Origin: Choristoneura fumiferana
Taxonomy: Eukaryota; Arthropoda; Insecta; Lepidoptera; Tortricidae
NCBI RefSeq assembly: GCF_025370935.1
Contig: NC_133496.1
Location: forward strand, 4,511,810-4,575,809
Reading direction: 5' to 3'
DNA: 64,000 bases
Shown here piece by piece: positions 1 through 12,400 of this stretch (within the stretch, counting starts at the first letter, position 1; each line of letters opens with the position of its first letter). The translations under genes and the position numbers were made by a program. The notes under the pieces are model-generated. The model saw only the letters and a list, made by a program, of their open reading frames with translations, made no database searches and had not been told where the DNA came from.

Positions 1-343
1 TATCTAGAGAACAATGCAAAGTAGAACGCGAGAGAATATTGTACGGAAAAAGTCAAAGCTCATTTCGGTATCAAATTATTAACTACTTTATCAAAACTAC
101 ATTTTTAAGAAGCTCTTAGTCCTCTGAACATAGCCGCGAGAACTCACTTATAGTGAACTAAAACCGGACAAGTCACGTTTTAAATCGAGTTTAGCTGGAC
201 ATGTTTTGTAGCCCTTCCTCCTGGAGAACACGCCACGGCAGCTGCTGCAAAATACACACTGCGGGCCACCACCGCCACTCTCTCCGCACGATTTAAGACG
301 TGAGTTATGCAGTTTTGTTTCATTATCACTTCCCTACTTTCAG
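1..343 (+). other. Loxl2: Intron sequence upstream of the first visible Loxl2 exon
   Basis: No coding segment is visible. Bases 170-225 resemble 8170-8225 (TAAATCGAGTTTAGCT followed by ACATGTTT), so this is part of an interspersed repeat present twice in the gene. Confidence 0.5.
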
Positions 344-484
344 GTAACGTCTACATCTTCCACGGAGGCCGATGGGGGGCGGTCTGCGACGACTCCTGGG
401 ACAATGCAGCGGCCCAGGTGGTTTGCAGTACCTTTAACAGAAGTGGTGTCGCGACCCATGGTTCAAAATACGGGGAAGCTACTA
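344..484 (+). CDS. Loxl2: Loxl2 exon: first half of SRCR domain 1
   Basis: The acceptor AG is at 342-343 and the donor is GTAAGT at 485. The first two bases complete a codon begun in an exon outside the window. The translation reads NVYIFHGGRWGAVCDDSWD and then AQVVC, which is the SRCR signature (WGxVCDD and the next conserved Cys). An NRS glycosylation sequon follows. The in-frame ATG at 307 lies in the intron before the acceptor and is not a start. The exon ends one base into a codon. Splitting an SRCR domain over two exons is typical of group A SRCR domains. Confidence 0.88.
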
Positions 485-3400
485 GTAAGTCAGAAGCGTC
501 CAGATTATACTAAAGAACAAGAATTCTATTCCTCAGTTATCCATAGAATGACGTTCAGGAAGACTAACGAAAGAATGCTGACGAGATACGGGTGGATACT
601 TTGCCGGCTTCTCGGAAACTTGTGTCAGAAAGGAGTTGGTGATGGTAGGGGATTCACAGTTTCAACGCTGATTACGAAGCGTACCACTTTTCTGCGTTGG
701 TGAATGCTTTAGCGACAAAAAAATCATCGCTAAATTGCCGGCGACATGTTTCATTACTTGAGAGATACAGTTTTAGATGTATCTGCTACTTTAACTCCGC
801 GGCGATAGTTAGTTTTAGTGTGTGCTATAACACGCATACATGTACGCATACTTTATGTTTGAGAAAGGGAATTAAATGGGGATTGAATCCATAGAGATAT
901 CTACCCTGCGGGATCTGGAAAACTGACACAGAGCTCCATAACCTAAAGCTGTCTACGCAATGTTGAGTGTAGGTGTAGGTCTAATGCGCACCATTCCATT
1001 TGGTCTTGTGCCTTTTGCATCCAGTTCTTCCTAGCCACTCTAACGATGACTGTTCCCGTTCCAACATGACTTACAACCATTTCACTACTACTACTACCAC
1101 GTCAATTGGTGTGAATTTTCCCGTGATATTATTATTTATTATTATATAATTCTCCAGGAAAATTCTGGATGGATGACGTTGTCTGTGAAGGAACTGAGAC
1201 ATCCTTATCCCAGTGCATCTTCAGTGGCTGGGGTACCTCCGACTGCGAAGCCTCGGAAGCTGCAGGTGCCATATGTCAGTATGGAGTCAACCCACTCACT
1301 GTGATGAAACCGGCTAAGAGTTCACTACTAAGTGCTTTGGATAATGGTGCTAGTTTGCGGCTGGCTGGAGGGAAGAATAATCGAGAGGGGAGGGTGGAGG
1401 TATGCTTTTTGAATGTAAAACTGTCATCGTGGCGGTACATGGCTTATTAAACCCTGTATCTAACGTTTAAGGAACTTACATCCTTTTTTTTGGCGTCATG
1501 TAAAAATATTAATGTATATTAAAAATGATGATTTAATGACATGAGCCTACAGGCAAGAGCTTGTTTTGTTTTAAATTTACAACTATAATAAAATACAGGG
1601 TCTGAATACGGGAACAGAATAAGGGAAGTTTTGTGCATATTTAAGATGAAAAAAAAAACGATACTTGTAATTAAGTTTTATGGTAAGAGAAAACATGATA
1701 GAAGATGAAAAACTTTAATGTATTTCATTGAACCCTTGCAAACAGAAGTTTTTTTTTACATTCCACACATTTAGTTATAATTTTTTCTACTTTTCTGTCA
1801 CAAGGCGACTTGTTAAAAAGGTTCTGAGTTTTTCATAGCATCCGACACAATTTTTCTTCTTAATACCTTTTACTAAATTACGTTTATATCTGGTTATTTT
1901 TTACGGCACCTTTTCGTCGGTCTTGACGCCATGTCGACGCGTGCGTTCCTCTAGAATAGCTAGCTACTATTCTTCGTACTCTGTGCACTAGAATAAATCC
2001 AATTTCTAGGGGCGCAAAGCTAGCTGCAAAAGCTGGTATTAAGGTACAAGGTGCGCTGTTTAATAGAGGCAATTCGACCTAGCTTCACACTGTGATGAAA
2101 TTTAATTTCTTCTTTGCGGCAAAGGTCTTAAAAGAAGTCTGGTGTTAAGTAGGCACACCCAACTGGATCTTTTTAATAACCATCTTAGATATCGACCGGA
2201 TGGCCGAGTGGGTTAGATGAACCTCACTACGAAGCTTAGGTCGCGGGTAATCACAGCGCGTTGCCGATATTTATGCGATAATACGAATTTTGTTTAGTTC
2301 GTTTGTTAGGTTTAATATGTTTTTATGTATGTAAGTAACTATATAAGTATAGTTTTCCGTTGCCATGGTGTCCATAAGTACGAGCTTTTTGTTCGTTTGT
2401 TTGTATTTACACTAATTAAACTGTTATATGATGCTTTATTAATTTTATTTTCGTTTATATAACGCAAGTTATCTTAAATCATGCAACCAAAGTTTTAGTG
2501 GATTGGATTAACGCAACAAATGAAGTCAATAATTTACCGACATTAGGACTCCCTACGGAATTTTAATGTGGATTGGTTGACTTTACAGGAACAGTCAGCT
2601 AGTTAGAAAAAGTTTCGGAAACTTGTACTTTTTTTTATGTATTATAAATTAAAACTTTTATGCCTGTTATCGAATAGAGAAACAATTTTAAGCTATCTTT
2701 ACAAATAACAAAGTTATAAAGGTTATCACAGGATTGACAGATTTACAGCGATGTGAATACTTTTGTAGCGCGTTTGCTAGCATAGAGAAATATGTTTTTG
2801 TACAGAGAAAGTAAGTACAATCACTGGCATAGTTTTCAACTGATTTATGGGTGCCCTTCGCTAAACATTTTGTATGTCTATATTTTGTATAATATATATA
2901 TTAAGACAAATTCAGGAGTTGTCAAATTGTATTTAAATAGTTATTTTTAAGTATCAAAACTGTAAATATGTAAAGGAAGACAATGTAAAGTATCTGCAAG
3001 ATCAGAGCTAACATTAAGTCCCACTGCTGGGCAGGGCTTCTTAGAATCGACTTAGGCCGTAGTTCCCACGCGGGACCAGTGCGGATTGGGAACTTCACAA
3101 ACACCATTGAATTGCTTCGCAGGTTTATACAGGTTACCTCACAATGTTCTCCTTCACCGTGAACTTCGTGGTAAATTTCAAATGTAATTTTACCTACACA
3201 TGAATTTCAAAAAACTCAGAGGCGAGCTCGGGTTTGAATCCACGGGCAGGATCGCACATTTAATATATTGGCAGCAAATATGTGGGCAGAATAGGGTTCA
3301 ATGTATTACCAGAATAATAAAGATCTATAAACAGGCCAGGGAATTACGTTACGTTTTCTGCGAAACATTCCATTAGACTTTCTTGAGCAAGGATAATATG

Positions 3401-6400
3401 TTTCTTAATATTCCTTTAGTCAGTCATATTCTAAGAAGTAAGTTATATTAGTTTTGTATTATTATATAAGACATGATATTTGATATTTTTTTAATATCTC
3501 TTGATTACCTTTAATATAACAAAACAATAATAATGATGTTAGAACTATAATGAAAATTGCTAAGGCTGTTCTCTTGTTGAACTCTGGTTTGAGAGGTATT
3601 CGATTTATTTTATTTTCCAAAAATGTGGCACGGTTTTTTGGCATATCGTCACTACTTTAAAAAAACTCGTATCTCAAAGTAGATCATTTTTCCGAGTGGA
3701 CCTTATGGACATTAAGTACGTCAAGGTTCAATTTTGTTGACATAATGATTTTAGATACGAGATTTTTTCAAAGTAGTGACTATATTCAACCGTTTCGATT
3801 CACGCGCAGTATTTTTTTTTTAATCAAAAATAAAAATAAGTTTTCTTTGACTTAGGGGCTGTTTCACAAATCATGGATTAATTTTATTTGATGGGTAAAT
3901 GTGGTGCCGTCTATTCGAACAAAACAAACAGAGACGGCATCACATTTATCCGTCAAATAAATTTAATCAATGGATGAAACAGGGGGTTGGAGTATTAAAT
4001 TATTATATTCCATTGAAACTAAGGACACTGAAAAATAACCATTGAATAAAACTAAGGGCCTGTTTCACCATCCATTGATTAGTGTTAACTGACGGTTAAA
4101 TGTGATGCCGTCTCCGTCTATTCGAACAAAAATAAATAGAGACGCTGTAGCGTCCAGATAAGCTATTACCCCGCTAGCCGCAGTCGGTTCCACGTGTTGG
4201 CAATACTGTAAACATCTGCACACCGGCGCGTGGAACTGCGCGGCGTATTTGAGTTAATTTTAATTGCCCAGAAGGCCAGTCGAGAAGCGGAGCGACATTC
4301 CTTCCGGCGACGCGGTCCTGAACAGAACTCTATCCATTGCGCTAAACTCATATCCTTCCTTTTCCCTAGTTTAATATTCCATTGTAAATACTTTCCTTTT
4401 TGATAATCTTTATTATACGTTCGTGTGCCTCTAAATCCCTTTTCATTTAATCATCGAAGCCTCAGGAGGCGCACCTACAACGCCATCACAACTAACCGCC
4501 AGTTAACACTAATCAATGGATGGTGAAACAGCCCCTTAATCATAATACGCTTTGTAGATAAGTACTTAAAGGCACAGTTAAAGGTTAATTATCCAGTACG
4601 GTGACAAATATATTAATCTCGTTGCTGGTGGTAGGACAGAAATCATTTCCGCGGGACGAAACTTTTTAATGGTTAATGACTTATACTTGGAACGGACAGT
4701 TTGAATGATAATGCAGGTACAGTCAACGAGCCTTTTAACAAAATCTTGTTTATTTTCTTTTAAGTTTATTTTCATATACTAGCTTGTAAATTTTACTCTA
4801 TGTACCTATTTTCTGTATTGCTTACTGTAGTACTCTCTGATGTCAATAAAGAGTCTTCATCCCAGCCTGTTTACGTCCCACTGCTGGGCACAGGCTTCCT
4901 CTCAGAATGAGAGAGCTTGGGCCGTAGCTTCCACGCGGGCCCAGTGCTAATTGGGAAATTCACACATATCATTGAATTACTTCACAGGTGTGTACAGGTT
5001 TCCTCACGATGTTTTCCTTCGCCGTAAAGCTCGTGGTAAATTTCAAATGTAATTTCGCACATGAATTTCGAAAAACTCACAGATGCGGGCCGGGGTTTGA
5101 ACCCACGAACAGGGGCTTGAGAGGCGATAGGTCAAACCACTAGGCCACCACGGCTTTTCGATAAAGAGTCATTCTGTTTTATTTGCAGATGTGCAAAGTT
5201 GCGAAAAGTTTCCAAAAGTAGGAAAAGTACTCGGGAAGTTCTAGAAATTCCTATTTATTGGAAATTTAAATTTAAGAAAGGCAAAGTTTCAATCCCCATA
5301 GAAAATTGTGAAAGCTTCCGAAATTTTCCTTATGAAAAATTCCGTTATTTTGTAAAGTTTCCCTTGGCTTGGTTCTTGTATTTATATTGCCATTTCTATT
5401 ATATTTCTTTTTAAGATATACCACCAAGAAAAATGGGGCAGTATATGCCCTGACGGCTGGACTCTCTATGAAGCTATCGCGGTCTGCCGCCACCTGGCCC
5501 TGGGGTATGCAGCACAAGCCTTGCAGACCAACGTCTTCGGCAGCTCCAAGGTCATACTCAGCGGGGTCGATTGCCGAGGGAACGAGACCAATCTGTTCAT
5601 GTGTGACCATCAGGACTTAGGGGATGTTACGTGCCCTGGAGATATTGGTAAGTTTTATACATATACAACTAATAATATTTTTTTTATTTGATAGGAAATA
5701 TCATCATCATCATCATCATCATCCCAGCCTATATACGTCCCACTGCAGGGCACAGGCCTCCCCTCAGAATGCGAGGGCTTGGGCAGTAGTTCCCACGTGG
5801 GCCCAGTGCGGATTGGGAACTTCACACACACCATTGAATTGCTTCGCAGGTTTGTGCAAACATCGTGAGGAAACCCTCACGATGTTTTCCTTCACCGTAA
5901 AGCTCGTGGTAAATTTCAAAGTTAATTCCGCACATGAATTTCATGAATGATAGGAAATATACAAGATATTATTAGGAGACCCCAGAGCGCTTACCTCTCC
6001 CAGCGAATTTCTCTGACTGTACAGAGACTGCCCGCCAGTGTGTTGGGGTATATGCCGCAGGAGGGCCTCTTAGATGGTGTTTTCTTTTTATAGTTAGGTA
6101 TATTTATGTAGTTTTTATTAATTTTGCTTCCTATCATAATTATTATTATTATTGTATATTGTGTTGTGAATAAATAAAATAAAATTGCAAAAAAAAAGAT
6201 ATTATTCATATAATATAAAGAAAGAAAAAAGACATTTAAATTCTCATTCACAAAGACACACAAATACAACAAAATTTAAAAATAAGAATAAACAACAAAA
6301 ATACAAAATAAAAAAACAGAAAAACAAACATGAACATACATGCACGATGTTATGTGTCCCGCAAAAAGTGAAACGGCCGCTGACTCAGCATTATCCTGTG

Positions 6401-9390
6401 GCGTTAGACGCCGCAACGCTGATTTTCTGTCAAAACCGTCTGTGACTCGGAATGATACACAAATATAACACACGAACTTATACATACGTAAATAATATTA
6501 ACAAATAGAAATAGATTAAATTTTAAGTACACAACAATTAAATAGATTACAATAAAATAATAAGTAAAAAAAAGGGATAAATAATACCGTGTATATTTCT
6601 TTTCACAATCGACATCGCCAGATGTTCGTCTCTGCCGCGGTCAGAGAGCGCTTTTCTTCGCTTTTTAGAAAACTTTTACACACTACAGATTATGATACTC
6701 ATCAATTCGTCCCAGCTTATATACGCCCCACTCGAGCAGTGGCCAAACTACGACCACAAACCCACTACCAAATACATACACATTAGTTGGGCACACAAAC
6801 ATACATTAGATATAGGTGTCATAAAGTCGCGGGTGAACGAAGTAATTCTCCACCCACGCATATATGCGTTTTTAGAACTTTCCTCCAGTGCCGCTGTCAT
6901 AATTATTCATACATTTTGAACGCACATGTGCGTCGGTGGCACCTGTGGTCAGTCAAGTCAAGTCAGGTGGCAGTGAATGCGCCATTGATATGGACGCCTG
7001 ATTCAATAATTTACTAAAAAAAAAACATGTATAAAATATAAAATTCGATTTTCACACCAAACTTATTCCGAATTTTACAAAAAACGATATAAAACGTTTC
7101 CCTTTAAAATTGTCCAGTAAACAAGTGCCTGTCAATTTGTAGACGCCCATTGGCGTTACTATACCTACCTTACTTCAGAACGTGTAAATAGATCAAACTG
7201 CTTGATTAGGGTTAATGGTATTGAGATGCTGTCGGCGCAGTTTAGTTTTATCCTACAAATATTATTAACGATATACTATAACGATAACTATCCCACGGCA
7301 ACTATGCAATTTTCTCGGGACTCTAAATATCTGTACACCGAATTTCATCGAAATCGGTTCAGCGGTTAAGACGTGAAAAGGTAACAAAAAACAATCAACG
7401 TGATCCCTAGGTAAGTTTTAGACGTCTCCGGTTTCTTTCTGAAAAAGCATACATACCCTTAGTATCATCAGCCGGAAGACGTCCACTGCTGAACAAAAGC
7501 CTCCCCCTTAGAACAATGAACAACTCGCCACTTGCATCCACCGGTTGCCGACTCTCACAATGCCGTCAGTCAACCTAGTGGAAGGCCTGCCAACGCTTCG
7601 TCTTCCGGTTCGTACTCGCTCCAGGACTTTTCTCCCCCAACCGTTATCTGTTCTTCGAGCGATACAACCCGCCCATTTCCACTTCAAGTTGCAGACTTTT
7701 ACAGCTATGTCGATGACTTTAGTTAGCTCTCTCCATAGCCCATATGCCGAGCGCTTTCTTGAACCGCCCGCACTTCCACTTTACGGCCTAAACTGCTTGT
7801 TTTAATGCATAGTCAGCTTTAGCACTTTAGCACCGTAATTTCAGCTGTTCTAAAACCTTAAAATCTACGTAACGGCTGTTGCGCTTAGAGTATTAACCCA
7901 ACCGGAGAAGTTATTTTCGTGTCAAAAAAGCACATAAGTGTAAGTCACCACACGCACTGTGAACCCTCAGTTTTTCTCAGACACCCTCAGCACATTTACA
8001 AGCATGAAACTATCTATGTCTAAGTACCTGTTTAAGTTCAAGAAGTACTTGTTAGGTACGCTGGCAGACAAATTACAATTTTTTTTTCCCTAAGACCTAG
8101 GTTTTTATCTATTATCTTATATCTTTAAGGAAGTGATTCTTATTTAATGATAACTGTCCCGGATAACTCACGTCTTAAATCGAGTTTAGCTCTACATGTT
8201 TCGGGCTAATCCATAGCCCTTCTTCTTAGGAGCAAAGCGACTCGGCTCGACTCGAAGTAATTCTTGTTTATTGATTAATTACCTGGATTTCGGAACCAGC
8301 TCTAACGGATTTAAAAAAAAACATTAATTATTGCCACAGACTGAAAACAAGATACAACTACACAAAAAAAAATCATACGTAAGCTTTCGGTGTTATTGTC
8401 TTGGAGTGCGCGACCACTATACCTCCATCTTCCGGGTTTTTTTATCGACGGACGAACCAACAACAAGGTTTTGAATAAAGAAATAATACTTTGCCGTAAA
8501 TTAATGTTTACTCATTTAAATACTATTTATAAAATAATAGCATGTAATATAAGATTAGTGCACAAAATACCTTTTAAACTTTATGACACTAAACTATCCA
8601 CGGACGGGTTGAAGCATTTTGGTTTCGGATACCATGCTATCATTGGATTGTCAAGTGGCTGCTCGTCTTATACTACCGTGTGATAGAAAGAAGTGGTGAA
8701 AACCATAGTGATTCCAAGTGCGTTATACAATACGGACACTGGTATCCATTGAACCCATAGGTGGCGCTGACGTTCGCGATCGCATTCACCATCCCTTTCT
8801 ACTCTCGTCTTACACCGTGTGACAGAAGAGATAAAAACGATTATGATCCCAAGTGAGTTAGACAATAAGGCCTCATTATGTCGACTCCGTAAGGTTTCAT
8901 TATCTAAACCACGCAGCGTGAAAACGCTAATGCCTCACCCGTGGTGGTTATGGCCTTTAAAATTTTACGTGCGAAATACTTGGCGGAACCTAATTCGATT
9001 TTCATCTTCATAATTGACATAGTACAATCCTGTACCGGCTCTCTAATTAATCTCGGCTTACGTGTTAAGTAATTTTTCATGAGAAATGCCTATTACAACT
9101 TAGACTTATTTGTACTAGACTTTACACATGGCTTCGCACGCCTAAACCATTAGATTCGATAATTGAATTGAATTCCGATTTTTATCTAAATTCCCATTAG
9201 AATTCCCTAAAATTATATCGTGGTCTTCATTGACATTGCACTAAACGCCATTCATGACTCTAAAAACAGCGGTTGAAATTCCTAAATTAGGTAGTAGGAA
9301 TATCGGTATAATGTAGCCTATCTATGTTATTCCAGACGTTCGCAGCTTCGTACGATCTAAATTTCATCCAAATCCGTAAAGGAGTAACAA

Positions 9391-9421
<31 letters not shown>

Positions 9422-12400
9422 TGGAAGGTAAATAAAGTTGGAAAAATAAAGTAATCCCACTGATGAGTTTTCCCCGCGCACCGGTTAGCGACCTCAGCTC
9501 TGGTGGATGGTGGAGCCTTATAGTATCGTCATACTTAAATATGTTAGTGGTATTAACTTAACTGAGTTCCTATTCATGTTCTCAGTTAACCGTATCATAC
9601 AACTACACTTAAAATTAGTGTGCGACCTAAACAATATAGCCGATACCGAAACCAAATCGAGCTCGGTTTCAGTTCCAGCCGATTTTTTTTTTAACATTTT
9701 AGAATCCCTATTGTGTACATATTCTAAGTCACTCTCTCTTAACTGAGTGAGAGTGGTCTGATGAGGCTCAGTAGTAAACCTTCCTGACTACTTTTTTGGG
9801 TCAATAGTATGATGATCCTTGCCTTCCACACCGCAGATCTAGTCTGGAGTTCGTTGCTGACAATGGAGAGCACTACTGCCCATTCTCATATTAGATCCCT
9901 TAATCGAAGCTTACGACTCCTACGAAAAAAAAGGTTCCATCCGATTCGAAAACCGGAACAGCACGTTTTTCAGTTATCAATCAAAACCAAGTTTCTAAGA
10001 TAAGACTTCATAAGCAACACAGAATACTAGTGCTAATTGAATGAACTGAGCTCCCTATTGTATATAAGCGTGAAGGGCATGTAATTCCTAACGGTCGCCG
10101 TTATCGTGTAGTCGGATATTACTTGAGAGGGATCTAACTATCAGTGGAAGTAATTGTAAGTCATGTAAATATGAACATAGAAAACTATATCTCATTTTAC
10201 GAATTACATTTTACCCATTTACTCATGTGGGGGCGAGTACCTACACTTGTCGCGTGTGTGGTCAGGGGATCCTAACCTGAATCGGCATTTTCAGAAAATG
10301 TCAAGGCCTATTATTAGCCAATTAATTAGTTCGTACTAAATAAAATCACATGACTCATACAAATTCAACGGGATGACGTGCGACACACGACAAGAAACTT
10401 GTTTTCACACTGCCAAAATTATAGCCGATACCACTAGGTACCGAAATTAGCCGAAACCAAAACCAAATCGGCCGATGTCTCCTTAAAATCTTATGTGAAG
10501 CTATATAGACTCGGGTAAAAGACAAATGCTTTCACAGAATGTGTCGCAGCCGTTACCACTGATGGGTTCCCTGAAGTGACTTATGGCATGAGGGTATCTT
10601 GGCAACTGGATGAAGCGAGAATCGTTAGTAAGATTTTCGCATACTTTTCTTGATTTACGTTGTTACAGATGGGTGACAATGAGTAATGTAAGTTACCGTC
10701 GGGAAAGAAAGTTTGTTTTTTTATTAAACGATTTTTTAGACTGACTTGACGCCGTATTGTCTATCGTTTCTGACATTCGCGATCACAATCAAATGACAGA
10801 TTTATATTTTGATTGTGATCGTGAGTATCAGAAACGTTATGCAATAGACCCTCTCTTTGTTATGTCAAATTTAGTAATTGAAATTCCACTCCCTTCTTGT
10901 GACAGATTCATCTGATATTTGGTAACAATGCCTTAATTGTTAATAACATAAAATGTAATACAATCTATTCTTTATTATTATAATTAAATCCAAGATGGCC
11001 GCAACCACAAAATGGCGGATTAAGTATTTATTTTTTCACAACTCCCTCAACATGGTATCAAATAATCTTGATTAGTAGAATAAAGTAGTAGGCCAATCAG
11101 ATAAGATCTTTAAAGCGCTTTGAGGAATTTATGCTCTTGTTAGGGTACCGGAGCCAAAATGGCAAACACGGAATCCTTATAGTTTCGCCATAACGTCTGT
11201 CTGTCTGTCCGTCCGCGGCTTGCTCAGGGACTATCAATGCTAGAAAGCTGTAATTTTGCACGGATATATATGTAAACTATGCCGACAAAATGGTACAATA
11301 AAAAAATAATAAAATTTTTTTTTAGGGTACCTCCCATAGACGTAAAAGGGGGGGGTTTCTCATCTAACCCAATAGTGTGGGGTATCTTTGGATAGGTATT
11401 TTAAAACCATTACGGAATTGTTAAGACAATTTTCGATTCAGTGATTTGTTTGTGAAATATTCAACTTTAAAGTGAAAATTTTCATTAGTAGTTAAAAGAG
11501 TAAATAGCATATATTAAATATACGTTTTTAAGAAACTGACTACGATTGGGTCCTGGTTCGAAAATTTTGAAAATGTTCATGTAATATGTATTTAAGTATG
11601 TATTTACTATAGTAGTTTAAGTAATAGTAGCTACTAGTAGTAATTGCAAATGTCCATAATTTATAAAATATACCTAAACTTGAAAGATTCCGTATAAAAT
11701 ACGAAATCCTTAGAAAAATATTACTTGATTTTTTCGTAATGGCTACGTAACCCTATTTTGGGCGTGTCCGACCTGTTCTTGGCCGTTTTTGTTTGCTTCT
11801 AGCACAAAAACGGTAGGTAGGTAAGTACGTTTTTCCATTCAACATTATACATGCAGAGATATAGGCTGGAAGCGACTTTGTTTTAAACAACGTATTTACG
11901 TAGAGATCCGTTTAGAAGTTCAGAACCTTCTCAAAACATAATAATATTACTATGTTTCCCTGTAGTGTATAGAGTACTTAAGTAGGTATATAACATAACA
12001 TTGAAATAAAGTATCAAATATCAGATTAATAATAGGGCACATACCATGTACGGAGGAATGTCTACCATATAAGGGATATAACATGAGATTGTCATTCGAC
12101 ACCATCCACGTGAAGACCACCCGTAATTATGACTAATATGTTATACCTATATACTCGTATACTCATACAACTGGATTAACCCAACCTTGATTTCTGGTCA
12201 CCCCGTTCTCCTCCGACATCACACCCCTGTCCACCTACGGCCGTTCTGGGGTTGATGTAGGCGGTTCATACAAAAGCTTAAACTAAACCAATAGAGTTAC
12301 AATAATTATACCAAGAATACCTTTGTAAAGAGAACCACAGGCACGCGTTAGATGTGGTTAATAATTCGTACCTTTCGTAGTAAACAGCCGATCAAAACAA

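Larger units (their letters stand above)
1400..5415 (+). other. Loxl2: Loxl2 intron, 4.0 kb, repeat-filled
   Basis: It holds a diverged SINE-B (2194-2390), two antisense SINE-A copies (3017-3252, 4858-5156), a hairpin MITE (3648-3780) and two copies of the GGGGCTGTTTCAC MITE (3854-3986, 4055-4535). The rest is AT-rich with nothing recognised. Confidence 0.6.

Noticed and set aside
307..343. ATG at 307 as the start of the lysyl oxidase-like gene
   Set aside because: It lies in the intron before the acceptor at 343; the residues before the splice site do not fit SRCR and a phase-1 upstream exon is required.
7532..7805. Two overlapping plus-strand frames of 64-86 codons
   Set aside because: They run antisense to an RTE-like LINE end whose own sense remnant explains the sequence.
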